Source: CAZGSD01 sp964528305
Lineage (GTDB): Bacteria > Patescibacteriota > Gracilibacteria > UBA1369
Assembly: GCA_964528305.1 (NCBI GenBank)
Contig: CAZGSD010000007.1
Location: forward strand, 1-46,148
Reading direction: 5' to 3'
Length of the DNA stretch: 46,148 bases
Of the stretch, positions 31,284-38,197 are shown in pieces. The notes below the pieces were generated by a model, which was not told the origin of the DNA, did no database searches, and saw only the letters and a list, made by a program, of their open reading frames with translations. Within the stretch, counting starts at the first letter, position 1, and each line of letters opens with the position of its first letter. Position numbers and translations under genes: made by a program.

Positions 31284-31958
31284 ATGGAACTTCTGGTATT
31301 AGAAGCCAAAATCAGGGACAAGTCTGTTTCCGCCAAGATTTTGCGCCGTGAGAATATGATCCCAGCCGTCTGTTATGGTCGTGGTTTTGAAAACCGCACT
31401 TTGGAGGTTGGTTATCAGGCTTTTCGAAAGGTATTTCGGGAAACAGGTTCATCTCAGGTATTTAATCTGGACATAAATGGAGAAAAGGTGCCTGTATTGG
31501 TTCATGAGGTTGGATACAATCCTGTCACGGATAAATTTGACCATATTGATTTCCTGCAAATTGATATGAAAAAGGTTGTTACAGCCATGGTTCCTGTCGA
31601 AGTGGAAGGTGTTTCTCCAGCTGTGAAGAATTTCAATGCCATTGTCACTGTGGTGAAACATGAAGTGGAAGTGAAATGTCTGCCAATGGATATCCCACAT
31701 GAAATCAAGGTGGATATTTCCAAATTGGAAAATCCTGGAGATGCTGTACATATCAGTGATTTGAAATTGGGTGATAAAGTGGAAATTTTGGATGATCCTG
31801 ACACAACTTTGGTGTCTGTCAGCGTGGTGGAGGAATTCAAAGAAGCTGTGGTGGAAGTTCCGGATGATTTGAAGGCTGAACCGGTGGCTGCGGCTGAGGG
31901 TGGGGAGGTTGCTGAAGCGAAGGAAGCGGGTGCTGCTCCCGAAGAGAAGAAGGAGTAG
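31284..31958 (+). CDS. rplY: 50S ribosomal protein L25 (general stress protein CTC type)
   Basis: Binds 5S rRNA. 224 residues, the long CTC form: the N-terminal L25 domain (AKIRDKSVSAKILRRENMIPAVCYGRG) is followed by the C-terminal TL5/CTC beta domain (VPVEVEGVSPAVKNFNAIVT ... DISKLENPGDAVHISDLKLG) and an Ala/Glu-rich tail. ATG 31284 is preceded by GAGAAAACT without a Shine-Dalgarno. The stop is followed at once by a truncated family A arm. Confidence 0.95.
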   Translation: MELLVLEAKIRDKSVSAKILRRENMIPAVCYGRGFENRTLEVGYQAFRKVFRETGSSQVFNLDINGEKVPVLVHEVGYNPVTDKFDHIDFLQIDMKKVVTAMVPVEVEGVSPAVKNFNAIVTVVKHEVEVKCLPMDIPHEIKVDISKLENPGDAVHISDLKLGDKVEILDDPDTTLVSVSVVEEFKEAVVEVPDDLKAEPVAAAEGGEVAEAKEAGAAPEEKKE

Positions 31959-31977
31959 AGGAAAGTCTGAAAATTGC
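31959..31977. repeat. Degenerate half of family A arm (after rplY)
   Basis: AGGAAAGTCTGAAAATTGC resembles the left arm of the element after gatA (AGGAAGGTCTGAAAATTG). No complementary right arm is visible nearby, so it is a solo or decayed half. Confidence 0.5.
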
Positions 31978-32056
31978 GTGTGCTGCTGTGGCGCTCTTGA
32001 CGGGTTTGGATTTGTTGTGTATATAAATCGTGAATTTCAGTATTAATTAATAGCAC

Positions 32057-33115
32057 ATGGCAACCCGTAGAAAGACGCAAGTTGATGCCTTTTTGCCCCA
32101 AACTTCTGAAGAAAAAAGACTGTGGAAATTGTTCCATGGGGAGGGGGTGAGGCCTGCTTTTGCTCAGGCGGTTTTACTACAAGGAATGCTTGGTAGCACA
32201 CGGGAAGCTTTATTGTTGGTGTTATCTTCAGCAGCTCGGTCTCGAGAAGGTAGTATTGAATTTCCCCCAGATCTTTTGGAAAAACTGCGAGATGATTTTA
32301 ATTTTGCCACTGAAAAACTTTGTGATTTCTACCATATTCTGCAAAAGAATCCAGAAGGAAGGCTGCAATATACTTCCAGTTATAGCGAAACTGCCGGTGA
32401 GGTTTTCGTAATGAAAACTTTTGAAGAAGTAATGGCTGGATTTGATGAACAGGATAAGGCTAATATCCAGGCCATGATTGAGTGTGGAGAAGAGCCAATG
32501 CTGGTTCCGGTTCCTTTGGACGACTTAGGAGTTATGGCTGATAAACTGGATTTTAAAAAAACAGATTTGTTTATTAAGATCTCTGATACCGTCATTGATG
32601 ATGATTTAAAAAGCCCGGCAGTAAAATATTATCCGGATGATTTTAAAACTGAAGGAGTGGGAGACGATATTAAATTAAAATCTTTTGGTGGAATTTCCAA
32701 AACAGAATTAATCCGAAAAACTGGAGGATTTGATTATGGTGTAATGCCAACCAAACAGAATCTGGATGGAGATAATACAGTTATCTATACTAGGAAAAAA
32801 AAGAAAGTACGTCGCCTGGCTGGCCAGCAAAAACTCTTATTTGATAAGCAAAAAGCAGGGGGGGTAAGTGGGATAACTCCAGAGACAAATTTAATAATCC
32901 AAGCCTTGCTACTGAGCAAAGATCCTGCAGGTGGTCAAAAACCGTTAGCTTCTCATACCTTCGAGCTGCTAGCAGGAGTTGCTTTGCCGGATGTGTCAAA
33001 GCTCGCGAAGGGTGACTGGAACGGTAATCGGGTCTGCTTGATTTGCGACAATTCCAACGACCAGAGTGGCTTTGGGCGTGTTCGTGGCTGGGCGCGGGCT
33101 TTCAAAAAAGCTTAA
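32057..33115 (+). CDS. Orphan protein of unknown function (352 aa)
   Basis: No family recognised. A basic start (MATRRKTQVDAFLPQTSEEK) is followed by a helical domain (about 20-150), an acidic middle, a basic patch (YTRKKKKVRRLAGQQK, about 244-259) and a C-terminal region with a CLIC Cys pair close to the end (NRVCLICDNSNDQSGFGRVR). No signal peptide or membrane helix. The last ~120 bases are more GC-rich than the rest. Its leader is AT-rich and lacks a Shine-Dalgarno. Confidence 0.72.
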   Translation: MATRRKTQVDAFLPQTSEEKRLWKLFHGEGVRPAFAQAVLLQGMLGSTREALLLVLSSAARSREGSIEFPPDLLEKLRDDFNFATEKLCDFYHILQKNPEGRLQYTSSYSETAGEVFVMKTFEEVMAGFDEQDKANIQAMIECGEEPMLVPVPLDDLGVMADKLDFKKTDLFIKISDTVIDDDLKSPAVKYYPDDFKTEGVGDDIKLKSFGGISKTELIRKTGGFDYGVMPTKQNLDGDNTVIYTRKKKKVRRLAGQQKLLFDKQKAGGVSGITPETNLIIQALLLSKDPAGGQKPLASHTFELLAGVALPDVSKLAKGDWNGNRVCLICDNSNDQSGFGRVRGWARAFKKA

Positions 33116-33176
33116 TCTTTTTGCCCATCTTTCACTTTCTTTTTATAATGTTTTGGAGATGGGTGGGGGAATTGGT

Positions 33177-33308
33177 CTAATTCAATAGTTTTTCTAGTAT
33201 TTGGCAATACTCTTGTAATATTTCAGGGGAAGGCTGGGCTGGTTGAGGGGATGGGATGGGAGAGGGAGCTGAGGGGGTAGACTGCTCTTTTGTGTCTTGG
33301 TCTGGCAT
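33177..33308 (-). CDS. Possible small Pro/Ser-rich protein (43 aa)
   Basis: A minus-strand frame reads MPDQDTKEQSTPSAP, a PSP-rich stretch, and an amphipathic end PEILQEYCQILEKLLN. An upstream in-frame ATG (33338) would add ten residues. It occupies the gap between two plus-strand orphans. The helix-like end and clean length are suggestive, but the coding evidence is weak. Confidence 0.35.
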   Translation of the reverse strand: MPDQDTKEQSTPSAPSPIPSPQPAQPSPEILQEYCQILEKLLN

Positions 33309-33376
33309 ATTGATTTTTGCTTTTGTTGATCTGATCATATGCTGATTCTGGGTTTAAATACAGGGGTAAATTGTGG

Positions 33377-33382
33377 TATAAT
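33377..33382 (+). promoter_or_regulatory. Extended -10 promoter for the 642-aa protein
   Basis: TGGTATAAT is an extended -10 (TGnTATAAT); a weak TTTAAA lies 18 bases upstream. The ATG is 20 bases downstream of the box. Confidence 0.45.
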
Positions 33383-33402
33383 AATAGGAGATTTTTATTT
33401 TT

Positions 33403-35331
33403 ATGGCCGACGAGCAGCAAACAAATGGGGGGATAGGGGAACAGAAGGCTTCCGGTGATGGTGCTGAGGCGCTTGCGGGGGTTGGGACTGGTGGTGGCTT
33501 GGCAGCTGGTGGGGTTAATATTGGCTCTGTTGGAACCGGGGGTTTGCCTGGCCAGTTCGTGAAAAAGCCCAAAACTGAAGCCCAAAAGGCTAGGGAGCGT
33601 GAGCGTCGCAGACGTCGTCGTCGTAATAAACTGAGAGTAGCGCCGGGCGAGGATGTACCGTTGGTTTTATCGTCTAGCGCGGGCTTGAATCAAGGCCCCC
33701 CGCCGGCCCGGCAGGTACCGCTCAAACCGGAGGTGGATAGTGAAGTGGATGAGGTGGTGGATACGAAAATCCCTTGGCGGCCGGCGGGGGGCGAGGCTTT
33801 GGTGGATGATATTCCGGTTTCTATCGCGCCTGTTGAGCCATTAAATAGCAGAGAAGAACCTATGGATGCGGTGGCTATGCCTGTGGATAGTGTTAATGAT
33901 AATGAGGTGTCAGATAAGCTGATTGATTCTAATCCTCAGATTGATGCAGCTGAGGATGCATATCCTGCGCTATCTCAAGTGGATCAGCCTACTATCCAGC
34001 ATCAATTTGTGGATTCTGAGCCTGATCAGGCTTCCAATAGTTATTGGCCGACACAGCCAGTGGAGCCAGCTTGGCCGCAGGTAGAGCATTCGGAGGATGA
34101 TTTAGGTCCCCTCATGCCACCACCAGCGCCGCCGGTGCCACCCACTATGCCGTCGGTACCACCATTGGAATCTGTTCAGGAAGAGATGCCCTCACAGGCT
34201 GATCAAATAGCTTCGATGGAATCTATGGCCCAGACTGTCGAACCATGGCATGAAGAAACTTTGACTGATCAGGAGCCGCCGATGCAGCAATCTGCTGTAG
34301 TAGAGGATTCGCCGGTTGAGGCTATAGACCATGATGATCAGGAGGCTAGAATGGAAGAAGAATTACAGCGCCGTCGTCAACATGAAGCTTTGGCTTTGAT
34401 GGATGATTTGCATGGTGCTGAGCAGGGGGATTTGTTGGAAGAGGTTCCTCAGGGGCGCTGGATTATGGCCAATATTATGCGTACTGTTGGTGCTATAGTT
34501 TTGGTAATTATTTTGGCAGTGGCGGCTTTTTGGGCCGGATCTTCGCTGCATTTGCTGGATAGGCTGGGAGATTTATTTGTTGGCCAAAAAGGGCCGGAAC
34601 TGGTGGTCGGAGATAATAGTAAAGTAGTGCAGGATCAATATATGCTGAGTAAATGGGGATATCAGACGGCTTTGATTATGGGTGCCAATCGTGGAGATAT
34701 TCGTGATATGGCCTATAATGTGTTTTTCAATGCTGATTATTTTGGCAAATTAAAAGAGCCGATGTTGGTGACGGAAACCGGTATTTCGGCAGCGCTTTAT
34801 TATGGTTTTGGCCATGATGATGAGTATTTCAAAAATAGATTTATTTATTATATACATTCTTTGCAGCCCGTGCGGGAGGCCAATCAGGTTAATGTTAATG
34901 GAGTGATGAATGGCAAATTGCGACGTGACAATGCTTTGGATGAATATTTGGCTCAGATTAAAGAAATATTCCGGGTGTCCAATGATTTGCGTCGGGAAAT
35001 TAATTTACAGGTGGATGATTTGAAAGTGGCGGTAAACAGTCTAACTGCCAATAAAGATCGTTATGAAGTGGATTTCTTTGCTGCTCTGGATAAATTGGAG
35101 GCGGAAAAAGCCGATATGTTAATTGAGAAATTTGTGCAAATAACCCAAGAACAATTGGGCTGGAAAGCCCGTTTGGCCGCTCTCACCCGACTGAGCGAAC
35201 TTTATGAAAAAGATTTGATTGATTTGAAATTACGCATCGAAGCCATAGAGAAAAATCGGGAGGCTTTGGTGGAGGGGGTGCTGTTTACGGAGATTCCAGG
35301 TAGTGGGATTGATTTGATTAGGAAGCCTTGA
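33403..35331 (+). CDS. Large single-pass membrane protein with disordered acidic N-domain (642 aa)
   Basis: No family recognised. A Gly-rich start is followed by an Arg/Lys cluster (about 58-76, ending RRRRRRRNKLRV), and then nearly 280 residues of Pro/Glu/Asp/Gln-rich low-complexity sequence. One membrane helix (about 362-382: GAIVLVIILAVAAFWAGSSL) leads to an exported ~260-residue helical domain (NVFFNADYFGKLKEPMLVTE ... coiled-coil-like KDRYEVDFFAALDKLEAEKA). The shape suggests a cytoplasmic scaffold tied to an external sensor or structural domain. The stop codon lies inside a family A-type arm. Confidence 0.78.
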   Translation: MADEQQTNGGIGEQKASGDGAEALAGVGTGGGLAAGGVNIGSVGTGGLPGQFVKKPKTEAQKARERERRRRRRRNKLRVAPGEDVPLVLSSSAGLNQGPPPARQVPLKPEVDSEVDEVVDTKIPWRPAGGEALVDDIPVSIAPVEPLNSREEPMDAVAMPVDSVNDNEVSDKLIDSNPQIDAAEDAYPALSQVDQPTIQHQFVDSEPDQASNSYWPTQPVEPAWPQVEHSEDDLGPLMPPPAPPVPPTMPSVPPLESVQEEMPSQADQIASMESMAQTVEPWHEETLTDQEPPMQQSAVVEDSPVEAIDHDDQEARMEEELQRRRQHEALALMDDLHGAEQGDLLEEVPQGRWIMANIMRTVGAIVLVIILAVAAFWAGSSLHLLDRLGDLFVGQKGPELVVGDNSKVVQDQYMLSKWGYQTALIMGANRGDIRDMAYNVFFNADYFGKLKEPMLVTETGISAALYYGFGHDDEYFKNRFIYYIHSLQPVREANQVNVNGVMNGKLRRDNALDEYLAQIKEIFRVSNDLRREINLQVDDLKVAVNSLTANKDRYEVDFFAALDKLEAEKADMLIEKFVQITQEQLGWKARLAALTRLSELYEKDLIDLKLRIEAIEKNREALVEGVLFTEIPGSGIDLIRKP

Positions 35332-35346
35332 AAATTGTTTTGTACT
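35320..35346. repeat. Solo family A arm straddling a stop codon
   Basis: AGGAAGCC then TTGAAAATTGTTTTGTACTG. The 17-base word TGAAAATTGTTTTGTAC is identical to that after gatA, and in both cases its first three bases are the gene's stop codon. No matching right arm is present before the convergent helicase gene. Confidence 0.6.
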
Positions 35347-35389
35347 GTGTTGTATGAACTGTGAGGCTGTTTGGGTCTGAAATTTTTTT

Positions 35390-38140
35390 TTACTCCTGAA
35401 TGAGTGTTTTAAGGTGGGCTAGTATGTTGGGGTGATTTTTGATGTTTAAGGCTTTTCCTGCACGTCTGAGGTATGTAAAGCCGAAAACAGATTCATTATT
35501 CTGACAGATAGTTTTGCTGTTTAGAAAAGCCTTACTACATTTGAGTGCGGAAATGCTGGTGTGGGTGGCTTGCGCATAGGCTTCTAAATCTGCTCTAATT
35601 TTGCTTGCATCACTGAAGTAGCTAGTATCCATCGTTGAGTAGGTTTTGACTTCTATACCAGCTATTTGTTTTAAAGCGATCAACGTATTTGCTCTACTTT
35701 CAATGTTTAGGGCTTGACTAGCACGATTGAGATAAGTATTTCCCAAAACCGATTCACTGTTTTGACAGATAGCTTTGCTGTGTAGAAAAGCGTCATTACA
35801 TTTAAGTGCGGAGATGCTGGTGTGAGTGGTTTGTGCATAGGCTTCTAGATCTGTTCTAACTTTGGTTGCATCACGGAAGTAGGCCTGATCCATGTTTTGA
35901 GAATTAATGCTGGCGATTTGTTTTAAAGCAGTAAGAGTGTTTGCTTTACCTTCAACGTTCAAGGCTTGGCTAGCACGTTTGAGATAAGTGATTCCAAGAA
36001 CCGATTGACTATTTTGGCAAATAACTTTGCACTTTAGAAAAGCCTTGCTACATTTAAGTGCGGAGATGCTGGTGTGAATGGCTTGTGCATAGGCTTCTAA
36101 GTCTGTTCTGACTTTGGTTGCATCACGGAAGTAGGCCTGATCCATGTTTTTGGAATTAATGCCGGCGATTTGTTTTAAAGCAGTAAGAGTGTTTGCTTCA
36201 CCTGTAATGTTTAGTGCTTGGCTAGCACGTTTGAGATAAGTGGTTCCCGAAATAGTGTCTCCATTTTGGCAGGTAGCTTTGGTTATGCGAAAAGCCTTGC
36301 TACATTTGAGTGTGGAGGTGCTGGTGTGAATGGCTTGTGCATAGGCTTCTAAGTCTGTTCTGACTTTGGTTGCATCACGGAAGTAGGCCTGATCCATGTT
36401 TTTGGAATTAATGCCGGCAATTTGTTTTAAAGCAGTAAGGGTGTTTGGAAAATCTTCAACGTGCAAGGCTTGATTAGCGCGTTTGAGATAAGTATTCCAA
36501 AAAACACTTTCACCATTCTGGCAGATACATTTACTGCTTTGTAACTTTGAACTAGTATTTAGTTGTTGGATGGTGATTCGATTTGTGTTGGCATAACCTT
36601 GCAAATCTGCCCTGACTATGTCGCTATCCTTGAAGTAAATTTCATCCATGGGTGGATAGTCTAATGTGAGTTCTACAGGTGAGCCGTCTAGTCCCACACA
36701 GATGTCTGGGATGTCTACTTCTCCAGCATTATGAAAGGCTTGGGCTACTGATAGTGGTTTTGTTTTACCCTTATTTGATGTTGGCGGAGTAGAAGGTGGT
36801 TTCGGCTTCCCTCCTTCTGGGCCCGGACCAGGAGGAGTGGAATCTTTTTTTCTATTTGTTACATTGTTCCAGCGTGTTTCAAATATATATGCATATGATT
36901 TTTTGGGGAAAGCTCTGGCTGCCCTGCCTACAGGCTGTAAAATGCGCACTGGACTGAGTGTGGCCCGGGCTAAAATTACGCTATTTAATTCGGGGAAATT
37001 CCAGCCTTCGGCCAGTTTTTCTACAGTTAGTATTAAGTCAATTTGATTGTCGCTCAGTTTTTCTTCAGCCCTTTTTAAAGCGTCCTGGTCTTCCCGTGAA
37101 GTAACAATTTCTCCACGTAAACCAGATGCTTCTGCTAGTTTTAAAAACTTATCACATTCGGAAATTGTGGCACAGAATACGGCAGTTTTGAGTTGGTCAT
37201 TGATTTTGGGTCTAGTGGCTAAATATTTATCAATTAATTGTTGGTAAATATTTTCACGTTCGAGAATTTCGATTTCTTTTTCTGTGGTAATTTTTGATCC
37301 GGTTATATCATCTGGTAAAATTTCTCCATGAGTGTGAATTAATTTAAATTTTGTCAGGATGCCACTTCTGACTAATTCAGCAAAACTTACTCGGGAAATT
37401 TCTTTACCAAAAAAGTTTTCCACGGATTTATCCTTTAATTCCGGGGTAGCGGTGAATCCTAATAATAATGCTTTTCTCGGAATATAGTTTTCCACATCAC
37501 CATAACTTGGTTCGTGCGAAACATCGCTGTTATGTCCCATATTGTCGAGATGCGACATGGTTTTGTCACCCAGGCCGCGATGAGCTTCATCAGCTATCAC
37601 CAATTCATAACCATTTTCTGCCTGAGATATTAATTTGGGGAGACTTTGATAGGTGCAAAGAGTGATGGGGCGTCCTATCTCTTCCTGGCCATCGCCTACT
37701 ATTCCTATTTCTGAGGGGAGCAGGCCTATTGCTAGAAATTCATCGCGGTTTTGTTCCAGTAAGTTGGTGCGAGGTACCAATACGAGAGTTTTTAAATTTA
37801 GAAGTTTAGTGATAATTCCCATTAAACGGCTTTTCCCGGCGCCAGTTGGTTGGCGGAAATAACCGCGGCGATCGCCTAGGCCGGCATGTTTGGCGAAATC
37901 GATCAAATCCTGAATAGCTTGAAGCTGGTTGATGCGAATAGCACTGTGATCAAAGAGCTGAAGTCTAGTTTGAATGTTGGTTAAAATTTTTATGAATAAT
38001 CTGGCTCTGTCTAACTGTTCTGCTGAAAGAATGGCTGTTTCATTTTTTTCTATGCTGAGTGCGTGCAGAAATTCTGCTTCCTGCAGAAACTGGATACTGG
38101 ATTGTATTTCAGCCAGGGTTTTATCTGAATTTAGTGGCAT
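35390..38140 (-). CDS. SF2 DEAH-box helicase with five C-terminal tandem repeats
   Basis: 916 residues. The two RecA-like domains carry motif I PTGAGKS (98-104), DEAH (184-187), TAT (230-232) and motif VI QPVGRAARAF (~400), so this is a nucleic-acid translocase or helicase of the type III restriction/UvrB-like group. A Pro/Gly linker (about 430-460) is followed from about residue 498 by five copies of an ~84-residue unit (VRTDLEAYAQ..HTSISALKC ..ICQN.ESV.G.TYLKRA). No nuclease motif is apparent. Its promoter lies within the start of the divergent relA-like gene. A modular DNA-recognition or defence role is possible but not shown. Confidence 0.85.
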   Translation of the reverse strand: MPLNSDKTLAEIQSSIQFLQEAEFLHALSIEKNETAILSAEQLDRARLFIKILTNIQTRLQLFDHSAIRINQLQAIQDLIDFAKHAGLGDRRGYFRQPTGAGKSRLMGIITKLLNLKTLVLVPRTNLLEQNRDEFLAIGLLPSEIGIVGDGQEEIGRPITLCTYQSLPKLISQAENGYELVIADEAHRGLGDKTMSHLDNMGHNSDVSHEPSYGDVENYIPRKALLLGFTATPELKDKSVENFFGKEISRVSFAELVRSGILTKFKLIHTHGEILPDDITGSKITTEKEIEILERENIYQQLIDKYLATRPKINDQLKTAVFCATISECDKFLKLAEASGLRGEIVTSREDQDALKRAEEKLSDNQIDLILTVEKLAEGWNFPELNSVILARATLSPVRILQPVGRAARAFPKKSYAYIFETRWNNVTNRKKDSTPPGPGPEGGKPKPPSTPPTSNKGKTKPLSVAQAFHNAGEVDIPDICVGLDGSPVELTLDYPPMDEIYFKDSDIVRADLQGYANTNRITIQQLNTSSKLQSSKCICQNGESVFWNTYLKRANQALHVEDFPNTLTALKQIAGINSKNMDQAYFRDATKVRTDLEAYAQAIHTSTSTLKCSKAFRITKATCQNGDTISGTTYLKRASQALNITGEANTLTALKQIAGINSKNMDQAYFRDATKVRTDLEAYAQAIHTSISALKCSKAFLKCKVICQNSQSVLGITYLKRASQALNVEGKANTLTALKQIASINSQNMDQAYFRDATKVRTDLEAYAQTTHTSISALKCNDAFLHSKAICQNSESVLGNTYLNRASQALNIESRANTLIALKQIAGIEVKTYSTMDTSYFSDASKIRADLEAYAQATHTSISALKCSKAFLNSKTICQNNESVFGFTYLRRAGKALNIKNHPNILAHLKTLIQE
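35393..36649 (-). repeat. Five tandem ~252-bp coding repeats in the helicase gene
   Basis: Units (minus strand) 36649-36398, 36397-36146, 36145-35894, 35893-35633 and 35632-35393. The middle three are the most alike at DNA level, with long identical stretches around the unit junctions, indicating recent unit duplication. The first and last are more diverged; unit 4 has a three-residue insertion. Confidence 0.9.
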
Positions 38141-38169
38141 TGGTGAATAACTGGTATAAAATAGCTTTT

Positions 38170-38197
38170 ATCTTAACATGTTAAAGAGGGATGTCAA
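38170..38197 (-). promoter_or_regulatory. Promoter for the helicase gene
   Basis: On the minus strand TTGACA (38197-38192), 16-base spacer, TAAGAT (38175-38170), 30 bases before the helicase ATG. It overlaps the first codons of the divergent relA-like gene. Confidence 0.6.
38173..38184. promoter_or_regulatory. 12-bp palindrome over the relA start codon
   Basis: TTAACATGTTAA is perfectly palindromic, contains the relA-like ATG (38178-38180) and overlaps the helicase -10 box and spacer. It could be an operator affecting both genes. Confidence 0.35.
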
